Source: Oscillospiraceae bacterium (GTDB lineage Bacteria; Bacillota; Clostridia; Oscillospirales; Oscillospiraceae). Taken from it: a stretch of DNA of 64,000 nucleotides. The notes under the pieces are model-generated. The model was not told the origin of the DNA and did not search any database. It saw nothing but the letters and a program-made list of their open reading frames with translations. This document shows positions 33,775 through 42,391 of the stretch, piece after piece (positions within the stretch are counted from its first letter, which is position 1; each line of letters opens with the position of its first letter). A program made the translations under genes and the position numbers. The stretch spans positions 124,001 to 188,000 of the forward strand of contig CADCKQ010000003.1 in assembly GCA_902802045.1 (NCBI GenBank), written 5' to 3'.

Positions 33775-35213
33775 AAGCTTTCCCTTTGATGTTTTCCATC
33801 CTTCAAAGCAGAAAATAATGTTCTGAGCGCTTTCCTGTACATGAATGCCCATAAGCAACTGAATATAACAGCAGTCAGAATCGTAATTGCCGAGCTGCTC
33901 AAAGTGATTACACGCCATATAATGAAGAATATAAGCATCAAAGCAGATGAAAAGATAAATTCTTTGCTCAAAACCATGAGTTTCATTTTAATTAGAACAA
34001 TTGCACAAACAACGTCCGAAATAATATACCCCGCAAGTGTCGCTATGGCGGCTCCTTCAATTCCGATGCGCGGAATAAGAACGAAATTCATAATAATATT
34101 GCAAACAGCGCCGCCTGCCAGGATCAGCAGATTAGGCCAGGTTTTTTTAATAACCAGGAACTGGTTTGCCCCAACCTGATACAGCATAAGCAGAAGCGGA
34201 GCCAGGAAAAGATAAGGTGAGATTATATAACTTGAAGCATACTCAGCTGTAAACAGAAGTGTGTATATCGGGCGGGCAAGAGCACAGATAAAGGCAGTTG
34301 CCGAGAATGAGATCACACCCAAATATTCAAATACTTTCGAATTCGACCCGACCTGGTCATCTTCTCTCATCGTGGAAAAAGCGAAGTACTGCCACCCTCC
34401 TGCAAAAGCCATGTAAATAAGCTGGCTTGCATGTCCGAGTTTTGACCCGACGGAGTACAGGCCGGTTTCCGACGTACCCAGAATCTGTGTTATCATAAGC
34501 CTGTCCGAGCTGTTGAATATCCAATAGACAATAAAAATCGGGAAAAGAGGAATTGCAATCTTAAGAAGAGGCTTGAGATGCTCTTTTTTAATTTTTTTAA
34601 TGCTGAACCAGCTTCTATTCAGTATCCAAAAAACTTCTTCGCTGAACGCGCCTGAGATCAACGCGGCAAGCGGCAAAGCGATAATATAATGCCCTGAAAG
34701 CAACAATGGGATCGAGATGCCATATGAAAGCAAAGGCCCCAGCGCGTTCATTATCACGTAGGTCTTTCTTTGGTTCTGCATTCTTGTAGGTGCAGACACG
34801 AGAGAATTTGTGCTGCTGACAAGAGTCGTTACTGCCGCAAGGCTGACAAGCCATGAAAGGTTTTTGTCTTTGAAAAACAGCAAAGAGAGCGGCCCTTTTA
34901 ATATGACCATAAGCAGGGCGACTCCGACAGACATAATGAATGTAAAGCTGAGAGACGTGGCGCATATTTCTTTTTTATACTCCTGCTCTTCTCTCTCGAA
35001 GAACATGCGGTACATTGCATCGTACATGCCGAGTATTGCCAAAGCGCTTCCGAACGAAACAAGCGTGTTCTGCATATCGCTTATCCCGTAATATGAAGGA
35101 TCCGGCATCAGGCGTGTAACTATGGGAACCATTATCAGCGGGATAATTTTGCTTACTATTCCGCCAAATCCGTATATTAAAAAATTTTCAAGGAAAAGCT
35201 TTAATTTCTTCAA
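33771..35213 (-). CDS. wzx: Wzx-type polysaccharide flippase
   Basis: The 480-residue protein has about 14 transmembrane helices and the start LENFLIYGFGGIVSKIIPLIMVPIVTRLM, typical of the MOP-superfamily polysaccharide flippases. It flips lipid-linked repeat units. It is clearly different in sequence from the flippases at 11049 and 55674. It overlaps the HAD gene and the large membrane protein gene by four bases each. Confidence 0.9.
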   Translation of the reverse strand: MKKLKLFLENFLIYGFGGIVSKIIPLIMVPIVTRLMPDPSYYGISDMQNTLVSFGSALAILGMYDAMYRMFFEREEQEYKKEICATSLSFTFIMSVGVALLMVILKGPLSLLFFKDKNLSWLVSLAAVTTLVSSTNSLVSAPTRMQNQRKTYVIMNALGPLLSYGISIPLLLSGHYIIALPLAALISGAFSEEVFWILNRSWFSIKKIKKEHLKPLLKIAIPLFPIFIVYWIFNSSDRLMITQILGTSETGLYSVGSKLGHASQLIYMAFAGGWQYFAFSTMREDDQVGSNSKVFEYLGVISFSATAFICALARPIYTLLFTAEYASSYIISPYLFLAPLLLMLYQVGANQFLVIKKTWPNLLILAGGAVCNIIMNFVLIPRIGIEGAAIATLAGYIISDVVCAIVLIKMKLMVLSKEFIFSSALMLIFFIIWRVITLSSSAITILTAVIFSCLWAFMYRKALRTLFSALKDGKHQRESL

Positions 35214-35845
35214 AAACCCTGTTGATCCTTTTTATATGCTTCAATAATCTCTGTGCGGGAGCGGAATCTGTATGTTCCGCTGAAACAATGATCTTCTCTG
35301 AGTCCGTCGGTAACGGCAATAAAAGTACAGCCGAGTCTTTTCGCTGTTTCTTCATCCGCTTCCGTATCGCCGATGACCAGAGATTCTTTATTGTATTTCC
35401 CGTCAAGGATATCTGTTTTGTGATCCCCCGACGCGACTTCCTCAAAATAACCTGAAATCCCGAGCTTTTCGAGCTGGCCCAGAAGGTTTTTCCTGCTTCT
35501 TCTCTGCGTGGTCAGAACGATATGCTCCGAATTGTCTCTGAGCCATTCAAGGAAGCTAAGTGTATCAGGTCTTAATGTTTCATATATCAGAAATTCAGGC
35601 GTTTCAATAAGCGCGAGCCACTCACTGAGATAATCGTCATAGGTCCCCTGAAAACCGGTTTTTTCGAGAAGAACAGTCCTTTTGACCTTATTGCGCTTGT
35701 CGTTCCAATACTCATCAGGCGGGATACAGTTCCCGCCGTATTTTTTTACTATCGCTTTATAACACTCGTAGTGCCGCTGCTTATCCTCGAGAAGAGTCCC
35801 GTCCAGATCGCAGAAAACGTAATCGAATCTTTTTTTATCCGACAT
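35210..35845 (-). CDS. HAD superfamily hydrolase
   Basis: The 211-residue protein has HAD motif I (FCDLDGTLLED, Asp14 region), motif II (IVLTTQRRS), a lysine in motif III (KYNKESLV) and motif IV (VIGDTEADEE), with a helical cap between motifs I and II. It is a small-molecule phosphatase of the beta-phosphoglucomutase/phosphoglycolate type. It overlaps the ATP-grasp gene upstream by 11 bases, suggesting it dephosphorylates a product or precursor in the same sugar-modification step. Confidence 0.85.
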   Translation of the reverse strand: MSDKKRFDYVFCDLDGTLLEDKQRHYECYKAIVKKYGGNCIPPDEYWNDKRNKVKRTVLLEKTGFQGTYDDYLSEWLALIETPEFLIYETLRPDTLSFLEWLRDNSEHIVLTTQRRSRKNLLGQLEKLGISGYFEEVASGDHKTDILDGKYNKESLVIGDTEADEETAKRLGCTFIAVTDGLREDHCFSGTYRFRSRTEIIEAYKKDQQGF

Positions 35846-36905
35846 AATTTATTAGGCTTTCCAGTTCTTCATGAGTTGCGAGCATCGGCTCCCTGTCCAT
35901 GGCTCTGAGCCACATAAGCCCGTCCGGAAGCGGGTTTATCTTCTTCTCAAGCTCCGGCTTTTCGCCGTAGAGCGCCAGATCCTTAAATATGACCGGCATA
36001 TTGAGCCCTGCTTTTGTGAAGAAGAGTATCGTTGTAAAGAACCTTGAGATATTGATCTCCGTCGGATTCGGGATGCCGTTTTTATCATAAGTCATATCGA
36101 CTCCGAATATCCCGTGGGGTTTACTGTCAACAGCTCTGATCGTCTTTTCGGCGATCCCGGTCACCTGGTCGTCCGAGCACGTCGTCCCGACCTTTGTTAC
36201 GCCCGTAACTCCCGAGGCTGAACGGTTGCCGTGTATCCAGCCGGTCCTTTTTCTGGTCTGGGCACAGATAAGCTCGCCCTCGTACCAGATCGAGAGCCAG
36301 GTAACGGTCTTTGAGCTGAGCATCCCGGCAGCTATGAAATTGCCCCAGCCATTGTATCTGTCGATCCATGCCTTGGCCATATTGTAATCATTTGTCGGAA
36401 TGGAGCCCATGCCCCCTCCGCCAAGGTCGTTCGCTCTGAGCCAGATCTTTCCGTCTTCGTCTCCAAGCTCTTTGAAGGCGCGCCTTAAATCTTCTTCACA
36501 ATTGATAAAGATATTCTCCGGAACTGTTACCCCTGCTTTTTTGAAAGCGAGCCAGGAATCCCATTTGTGAACACATGTGTCGATTACTTCGTGAGAAGGC
36601 ATAAACAGCTTTGTGCCAGTTTCCATGATATCGTCACGGATAAGTGACGCATGGTAGATCTCTAGATCATTCTGGAAATGGATAAGATCCGGTTTTTCAT
36701 ACCTCAAAAGCTTCAAAAGCTCATCTTTATACTCGGAAGTATTGGCGTATGGAATTACATATTTTCTTTTGGCAGCGGAAAGAACAAGATCCGAAGGGAC
36801 CGAGCCCATTCCGATTATTTCTTCATGTTTTTCGCTTAAAAGGAGTGATTTTATTACTCCCTCCGAAGGAGCGCCGCCCGCTCCGCCAATAAGTATTTTT
36901 GCCAT
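35835..36905 (-). CDS. ATP-grasp family ligase
   Basis: The 356-residue protein has an N-terminal Rossmann-like domain (KILIGGAGGAPSEGVIKSLL), a nucleotide-binding middle with WLRANDLGGGGMGSIP, and the metal-binding segment NPTEINISRFFTT. It belongs to the ATP-grasp carboxylate-amine ligases. It lies 11 bases downstream of fdtB, in the place where an FdtC N-acetyltransferase is usual. I infer that it may join an amino acid or other carboxylate to the 3-amino group of the FdtB product. It is not closely similar to the other ATP-grasp protein at 20903-22042. Confidence 0.83.
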   Translation of the reverse strand: MAKILIGGAGGAPSEGVIKSLLLSEKHEEIIGMGSVPSDLVLSAAKRKYVIPYANTSEYKDELLKLLRYEKPDLIHFQNDLEIYHASLIRDDIMETGTKLFMPSHEVIDTCVHKWDSWLAFKKAGVTVPENIFINCEEDLRRAFKELGDEDGKIWLRANDLGGGGMGSIPTNDYNMAKAWIDRYNGWGNFIAAGMLSSKTVTWLSIWYEGELICAQTRKRTGWIHGNRSASGVTGVTKVGTTCSDDQVTGIAEKTIRAVDSKPHGIFGVDMTYDKNGIPNPTEINISRFFTTILFFTKAGLNMPVIFKDLALYGEKPELEKKINPLPDGLMWLRAMDREPMLATHEELESLINYVG

Positions 36906-36916
36906 TTCAAGATCCT

Positions 36917-38014
36917 TTATCTGAAGCTGTTGATACTGTCGATGACATATCCGATCTCGTCATCGGTCATTCCGTAGTACATCGGAACGGAAAGCTCTGT
37001 TTCGCTTATTTCTTCAGCAGCGGGAAAATCTCCCTTTTCATATCCGAGATCCTCATAAGCCTTCTGCAGATGGATCGGTATCGGATAGTGCTTGTTGGTT
37101 CCGACCCCGGCCTTATTCAGGTGTTCTTCGAGTTCTTTGCGTCTGCTGCATCTTATGCCGAATACGTGCCAGACAGGCTCCGCCCACTCCGGAACAAAAG
37201 GAAGGATTATTTCCGGATTGCTGATGCCTTCCAGATACTTTCTTGCGGTCTCTCTTCTGTTCTCATTTATCTTATCCAATAACGGAAGCTTCGCGGAGAG
37301 GAAAGCCGCCTGCAGCTCATCGAGCCTCGAATTGTGACCTTTATATATATGATGGTATTTGTAATCCGAACCGTAATCGCCGAGCGCTCTCACTTTTTCA
37401 GCAAGTTCCGAATCATCAGTCACGACGGCGCCCGCGTCGCCTAAGGCTCCGAGATTTTTGCCCGGATAAAAGCTGAATCCCGAAGTATCTCCGAATGACC
37501 CGACCCGTTTTCCCTTATACCTCGCTCCATGCGCCTGGGCGCAATCCTCAACGATATACAGACCGTATTGTGTTGCGATTGCTATGATCGGATCCATATC
37601 ACAGGGCTGGCCGTACAGATGTACAGGCATTATCGCCTTGGTCTTGTTCGAAATCGCTCTTTCTATTTTGCCGGCATCTATATTGAATGTATTAATATCA
37701 GGGTCAGCAAGCACAGGGACCGCGCCTGTATACGAGACGGCGAGCGCTGTCGCTATGTAGGTATTGGCGGGAACTATAACCTCATCGCCTTCCCCGATCC
37801 CGAGCGCTTTAAGGGAGAGCATCAGCGCGTCAAGCCCGTTTCCACAGCCGACACAGCGCTTTACTCCACAAAACTCCGCAAATGCTTTCTCAAACGCCTT
37901 ATCTTCCCCACCGTGTATATAGAAGCTGGCATCAAGCACTCTCTCAAACGCCATTTTCAGTTCTTTATCGAGTTCATTTTCCAGAGGTTTCAGTGTTACA
38001 AAAGGTACTTTCAT
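36917..38014 (-). CDS. fdtB: dTDP-3-amino-3,6-dideoxy-hexose transaminase (FdtB-like)
   Basis: The 365-residue DegT/DnrJ family PLP enzyme starts [17 protein letters not shown] and has [36 protein letters not shown], the Asp of [10 protein letters not shown] and the PLP-lysine segment [16 protein letters not shown]. It overlaps fdtA by four bases, which marks it as the 3-transaminase acting on the ketoisomerase product. It makes dTDP-Fuc3N (or the gluco epimer, depending on FdtA stereochemistry). Confidence 0.9.
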   Translation of the reverse strand: MKVPFVTLKPLENELDKELKMAFERVLDASFYIHGGEDKAFEKAFAEFCGVKRCVGCGNGLDALMLSLKALGIGEGDEVIVPANTYIATALAVSYTGAVPVLADPDINTFNIDAGKIERAISNKTKAIMPVHLYGQPCDMDPIIAIATQYGLYIVEDCAQAHGARYKGKRVGSFGDTSGFSFYPGKNLGALGDAGAVVTDDSELAEKVRALGDYGSDYKYHHIYKGHNSRLDELQAAFLSAKLPLLDKINENRRETARKYLEGISNPEIILPFVPEWAEPVWHVFGIRCSRRKELEEHLNKAGVGTNKHYPIPIHLQKAYEDLGYEKGDFPAAEEISETELSVPMYYGMTDDEIGYVIDSINSFR

Positions 38015-38415
38015 TTCTTTTTCCCGATGAATTTCAGAAATTCATCATAATCTCTTATATAGTCCGATTCATCATACAGCTCCGAGGCAAGAACCAGAAG
38101 GACCGCGTCTTCCGAGAAATTATACATCTCTCTCCAGAGGTTATTTGCGATATAAAGGCCTTCATAAGGTTTATCGAGCAAGATTTCCGCCGTTTCCGTT
38201 CCGTCATCGAGATGTATTTTGCAGGAGCCGTGTACGCAAAACAGGATCTGCTCAAGCGATTTATGGGCATGGTGTCCTCTCACGACATCCTTAAGCGTGT
38301 CGTACATAAAATACACGCGCTTTATTTTAAACGGTATCTCTTTGTTCTCTTCCAGAGCAACGAGCTGGCCTCTCGGGTCACCGTGCTCCTGGAATTTAAT
38401 GATTCTGTATTTCAC
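38011..38415 (-). CDS. fdtA: dTDP-4-oxo-6-deoxyglucose 3,4-ketoisomerase (FdtA-like)
   Basis: The 134-residue cupin protein shows the FdtA/WxcM pattern: [46 protein letters not shown] and [12 protein letters not shown]. It shifts the keto group from C4 to C3 so that FdtB can aminate C3. The start is GTG 38415 with AGGAAG seven bases upstream. The substrate must be supplied by RmlA/RmlB encoded elsewhere. The galacto versus gluco outcome (FdtA or QdtA type) cannot be decided by eye. Confidence 0.92.
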   Translation of the reverse strand: MKYRIIKFQEHGDPRGQLVALEENKEIPFKIKRVYFMYDTLKDVVRGHHAHKSLEQILFCVHGSCKIHLDDGTETAEILLDKPYEGLYIANNLWREMYNFSEDAVLLVLASELYDESDYIRDYDEFLKFIGKKK

Positions 38416-38417
38416 AA

Positions 38418-39377
38418 TTATTCTTCCTGGTATAGTCTTGAATCGAATAGTTTTTCCAAGTATTCTCCTTTATACTCAGTTGAAGTCATCCTGGGATTTC
38501 TCTGGAGCTTCAATCTGACTACAAACGGCAAAAATTCCGGCACTTTTATATATTTTTTTAATTTAAGTATTATTGTCTTTTTTTCATCCGATTCTTTTAT
38601 TGCTCTATACTTTTTAATAAATGTTTTATCCATTGCCCTTTCATAGATTATCTTATCCGCAGCACGATAATCAGCTGCTATCCGTCTTTCCCACTCGCTA
38701 TCTCCGCTTGTCGATACGCCATGACCATACTCATACAGAATACAATTCTCCGATAAATAATCGATCCTGCAATCGCAGGCAACCATAATCTTATATGCAA
38801 TATCCTCTGCATAAATGACATTATCCTCTATCATCCGCATATATTCATAGTACTTTTCAGCCCTGATCAAAAAACTAACGCCAAGACCTCTATCCTCAAA
38901 GAGACAGTAATACTTTTTTATAAGTCTGCTTTTTTTATACACTTCAGGATGCTGCGGCAATGCCTTACTGCTGAGAAGTTTAAACCCATCATCATCACAA
39001 TAATATACTGAACCGCACATAACAGCATCCGCTTTCTGCTTATAAGCATAAGATACCATTCGTCTTAGAGCATACTCACCGTACAAGTAATCATCCGGGC
39101 TTATGGGCTTGATGTAGTCTCCGGTACAGAATGGAAGCCCGCTAATCATATTTTTTACAGTACCTCTGTTTTCAGCGTTTGCGACAAGTTTGTAGTTTGT
39201 ATAACCGTATTTCTTTAAAAAAGCCTCAACTTTATCAAATTGATTATCTCTAGATCCATCATCGGTTATCACGATCTGCGTGCTAATATCCCTCTGCAGT
39301 ATAATGGATTTTAAACATGTTTTTAGTTTTTCAATTCTTGGATTATAAGAAGCTATTAAAACTGTTACTTCCGGCAT
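38418..39377 (-). CDS. GT2 family glycosyltransferase
   Basis: The 319-residue GT-A protein has EVTVLIASYNPRIEKL, ITDDGSRDN, AENRGTVKN and the acidic ISPDDYLY, then IYAEDIAYKI as the probable catalytic base region. GGAGGG lies four bases before the ATG. It ends two bases before fdtA and may transfer the Fuc3N-type sugar, judging only from adjacency. Confidence 0.88.
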   Translation of the reverse strand: MPEVTVLIASYNPRIEKLKTCLKSIILQRDISTQIVITDDGSRDNQFDKVEAFLKKYGYTNYKLVANAENRGTVKNMISGLPFCTGDYIKPISPDDYLYGEYALRRMVSYAYKQKADAVMCGSVYYCDDDGFKLLSSKALPQHPEVYKKSRLIKKYYCLFEDRGLGVSFLIRAEKYYEYMRMIEDNVIYAEDIAYKIMVACDCRIDYLSENCILYEYGHGVSTSGDSEWERRIAADYRAADKIIYERAMDKTFIKKYRAIKESDEKKTIILKLKKYIKVPEFLPFVVRLKLQRNPRMTSTEYKGEYLEKLFDSRLYQEE

Positions 39378-39388
39378 TCTTCCCTCCC

Positions 39389-40276
39389 TTATTTCCTGTT
39401 GAAAAGAAAGGCTATCCTGTCATTTCTTCGTGTCTCAGATTCATCGGGATAATATTCCGAATCTGAGATAATTCGCATCTTCGAAGGAATATTTTTATAA
39501 TAATTTGCAATATCCCAAACATTCTTTCTGTTTTCTTCAGGCATAATACTGCCATATCCGTTTATCAGTTCATCTGCATTTCTGCGGACAAAACGATCGG
39601 GCTTATTTCTTATTTTTTCAAAACAAGTCCTTTTCTCATCCATTTTGTAGCCGATAGCATTTTCATTGTGCTGCCTGTAAAGAATATATGCGTTTTCATC
39701 AAAGAGAACTTCTCCGCCAAGACTTAAACACACAAGACTTGACCACCAATCATGCATAAAGATAAATCCGGGTGAATATGATTTCAACGCTTCCATCAAG
39801 CCTTTACTGAATACTGCTGTGCATCCTGTAACATAATTACGAAGCAGCATTTTTTTCAGGCTGCCTGAATTCGGATCATAAGCGCTCTTTTTTATAGTAT
39901 TAAGCGATTTATCTGCAATTATTACATTCGAATAATAAAGCTTCAGTTTATTATTGCTTTTCTCCAGTATATTTACCGCGGCTTCCAATTTTTCCGGAAA
40001 CCAATAATCATCCTGATCACAATATGCATAATAATCTGCTTCCGGCGCGTCATTGTTAAGCAACATAAAACTGCGTGCGGCTCCAACATTTTCGCCGGAA
40101 TACCACTTAAAAGTTTCGGATTCATTCCTTAAAAGGATTTCCTTTGTAGAATCTGAAGACCCGTCATCACGGGCAAGAACAAATACATCCTTAAATGTCT
40201 GGCTTTTCAGAGAATCCAACTGCTCTTCCAGATATTTTTCACCATTAAATGTACTTAATAAAATACATGTTTTCAT
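39389..40276 (-). CDS. GT2 family glycosyltransferase (rhamnosyltransferase-like)
   Basis: The 295-residue protein has CILLSTFNGEKYLEEQLDSL, ARDDGSSDST, GENVGAARSF and YAYCDQDDYWFPEKL, then FMHDWW. The CDQDDYW form is common in putative rhamnosyltransferases. It is a clear paralog of the next gene (40294-41199). Confidence 0.9.
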   Translation of the reverse strand: MKTCILLSTFNGEKYLEEQLDSLKSQTFKDVFVLARDDGSSDSTKEILLRNESETFKWYSGENVGAARSFMLLNNDAPEADYYAYCDQDDYWFPEKLEAAVNILEKSNNKLKLYYSNVIIADKSLNTIKKSAYDPNSGSLKKMLLRNYVTGCTAVFSKGLMEALKSYSPGFIFMHDWWSSLVCLSLGGEVLFDENAYILYRQHNENAIGYKMDEKRTCFEKIRNKPDRFVRRNADELINGYGSIMPEENRKNVWDIANYYKNIPSKMRIISDSEYYPDESETRRNDRIAFLFNRK

Positions 40277-40293
40277 ATGTTATTCAAAGCATA

Positions 40294-41199
40294 TTATTTG
40301 TTTCCAAATACAATTGCTATTCTATTAGTTATAGAAGAATTAAGACTCTGATATTTTGTTTTGCGGGACAGGGAAAGCTTTATACGGGCCATAAAAGATT
40401 CTTTATATCTTGAGACCTGCTCGAGCCAGGATCTCTTTTCCTCATCAATGCTCTCCTTGCTTATTTCCAATACAGCATTTGCTTGTCCTGCGATATCTGT
40501 ATAATTTGACCCATTAATAATTGCAAATCTGTTCTTAAGTGTATTTTTTAATCCTCTGGGAACATCTGTTGCATTATTATCATGTCTTCTGTACAGGAGT
40601 GAAGGTTCTTTATCGTATACAAGTGCTCCATTTATCGCAACACACAAGAGACTCATAAAAGCGTCATGGCAAAGGACATTTTCAGGAAGTCCTGATTCAA
40701 GTGCAGCACTTGCAAGCTCTTTATTAAAAACCATTGTACATCCTATATGCCCGCCTTCGCAGCTTAGTCCGTATATGTTTGTTACCGGGCAATGATTGTG
40801 AACATTTCTTCCCGTATCTGACAGATCTCCATTGACAAGTCTTGCATTAGAACTATACAGCGCAGGTATATTATATGATTTTATTTTATCTACAGCTCTT
40901 TGAATCTTGGTATTGAACCAAATATCATCCTGATCGCAAAAAGCATAATAATCATACCCCGGGTTATCTTTTAGTAGATGAAGAAAGCTTTTTGCTGAAC
41001 CCAAGTTTTCTCCAATACTCAAACTGATTTTTTCTTCTTTTTCATATTCTCTAAGAATATCAACGGTCTTATCTGACGATCCGTCATCTCTTACACATAT
41101 TTTAACAGTTCCGCTAAACTTTTGACTTAAAAGTGAAGAAATCTGTGGAACAAGATACTTTTCTCCGTTGTATGTTGAAAGAAGTATTGCGATTCTCAT
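40294..41199 (-). CDS. GT2 family glycosyltransferase (rhamnosyltransferase-like)
   Basis: The 301-residue protein has IAILLSTYNGEKYLVPQI, VRDDGSSDKT, GENLGSAKSF and YAFCDQDDIWFNTKI, then LCHDAF. It matches its neighbour at 39389-40276 motif by motif, so the pair arose by duplication. ATG 41199 is chosen; a TTG at 41211 would add four residues and is directly abutted by AGAGGA, so it is less likely. Confidence 0.88.
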   Translation of the reverse strand: MRIAILLSTYNGEKYLVPQISSLLSQKFSGTVKICVRDDGSSDKTVDILREYEKEEKISLSIGENLGSAKSFLHLLKDNPGYDYYAFCDQDDIWFNTKIQRAVDKIKSYNIPALYSSNARLVNGDLSDTGRNVHNHCPVTNIYGLSCEGGHIGCTMVFNKELASAALESGLPENVLCHDAFMSLLCVAINGALVYDKEPSLLYRRHDNNATDVPRGLKNTLKNRFAIINGSNYTDIAGQANAVLEISKESIDEEKRSWLEQVSRYKESFMARIKLSLSRKTKYQSLNSSITNRIAIVFGNK

Positions 41200-41221
41200 T
41201 AAATAATACAATCCTCTGTGA

Positions 41222-42361
41222 CTAAACTTCGCCTGTTCTCTTTAATAGCTTTTCATTTGATGTATTGCTGAGTCCATTATTTGCTACTGCATTTAAATCA
41301 CATGTAGAGCAAGCGTCACACATTTCTTTTGTCAGTTTTCCGTCTCTGTAGTCCCGGCAGCATTTGAGTTCATACATCGAATAGGGTTTTTGAGTAAAAA
41401 GCGCTTTCAGTTTATGGCGGAGTACCCACCAGGCAGGAACCCAGATGTATTTGTGCATTGCGGGACTTACCGAACCGATCATCCAGCACTGCCGGTCGCA
41501 GTGATGGACTTTACTTCTTACATCTTCAGCTTCCGGACTGTTCCAAAGCTCATCCCAGGTCTGTGTATTGAGATTCCCCATGACTTCTTTGTCTTTTGTC
41601 CCGTTACACGGCATTACATCGCCGTAAGGATCGATAAAGAAGGTATCAAAGCTCATGTCACAGGGAAGCAGTCTCTTCTGACCGTATATATAATTGATCA
41701 GTCCGTGATTGAAGTAAGCCCGGAACCATTTTTTGGGGCTGCTGCTTTTCAGCAGTTTGTTGATCAGCGTTTCAAAGTTTTCAGCTACCATCGGGCGGTC
41801 GTGAATAACATTTTTTGCTTCCACAAAATAAAAGCTGTTATGAAGTGAAGCAGTGGCAAACTCCATTCCGAGTTTATCGGAGAGGTCATAGAGAGGTACA
41901 AGATCCGGAGCATTTTTATCCTGTACTGTCATCCCGAAGCCCACATCCTTCATACCCATTTCCCGCAGAGTTTTAAGCGTTGTATAGCCCCGGTTAAATC
42001 CGTCAGGAAGGCCTCTTATCTCATTATTGGTCTTCTCAAGTCCTTCAATGGATATTCTTATCCCTATTTGAGGAAATTCCTTACAGAGATCAATTATCCT
42101 GTCGGTAAAGAAACCATTGGTCGAAATGACTATTCTGTCGCTTTTTTTATACAGTTCCCTTACGATCTCTTTAAGATCTTTGCGGATAAAAGGCTCGCCT
42201 CCGGTTATGTTTGTGAAATACATGCGCGGAAGCTTTTTTATCGTTTCAACACTTATTTCTTCTTCCGGAAGGGAAGGCGCTTTGTATCTGTTGCACATAG
42301 TGCATCTCGCGTTGCAGCGATATGTTACTATTACGGTTCCGTTGAGCTTTTTTTCAGGCAT
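41222..42361 (-). CDS. Radical SAM / SPASM domain protein
   Basis: The 379-residue protein has the radical SAM cluster motif C-x3-C-x2-C at Cys16, Cys20 and Cys23 (YRCNARCTMC), the GGEP motif in NITGGEPFIRKDL, and ISTNGFFTDRI. A C-terminal SPASM region with Cys in LPCDMSFDTFFIDPYGDVMPCNG and a Cys-rich tail (CCRDYRDGK, then CDACSTC) would bind extra [4Fe-4S] clusters. The family modifies peptides or sugars by radical chemistry. It lies between GT2 and GT4 genes in the same operon, so a sugar or lipid-linked glycan may be the substrate; no peptide precursor gene is visible nearby. Confidence 0.88.
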   Translation of the reverse strand: MPEKKLNGTVIVTYRCNARCTMCNRYKAPSLPEEEISVETIKKLPRMYFTNITGGEPFIRKDLKEIVRELYKKSDRIVISTNGFFTDRIIDLCKEFPQIGIRISIEGLEKTNNEIRGLPDGFNRGYTTLKTLREMGMKDVGFGMTVQDKNAPDLVPLYDLSDKLGMEFATASLHNSFYFVEAKNVIHDRPMVAENFETLINKLLKSSSPKKWFRAYFNHGLINYIYGQKRLLPCDMSFDTFFIDPYGDVMPCNGTKDKEVMGNLNTQTWDELWNSPEAEDVRSKVHHCDRQCWMIGSVSPAMHKYIWVPAWWVLRHKLKALFTQKPYSMYELKCCRDYRDGKLTKEMCDACSTCDLNAVANNGLSNTSNEKLLKRTGEV

Positions 42362-42391
42362 AAAACAATACTCCGATTGATAATTAATGAA

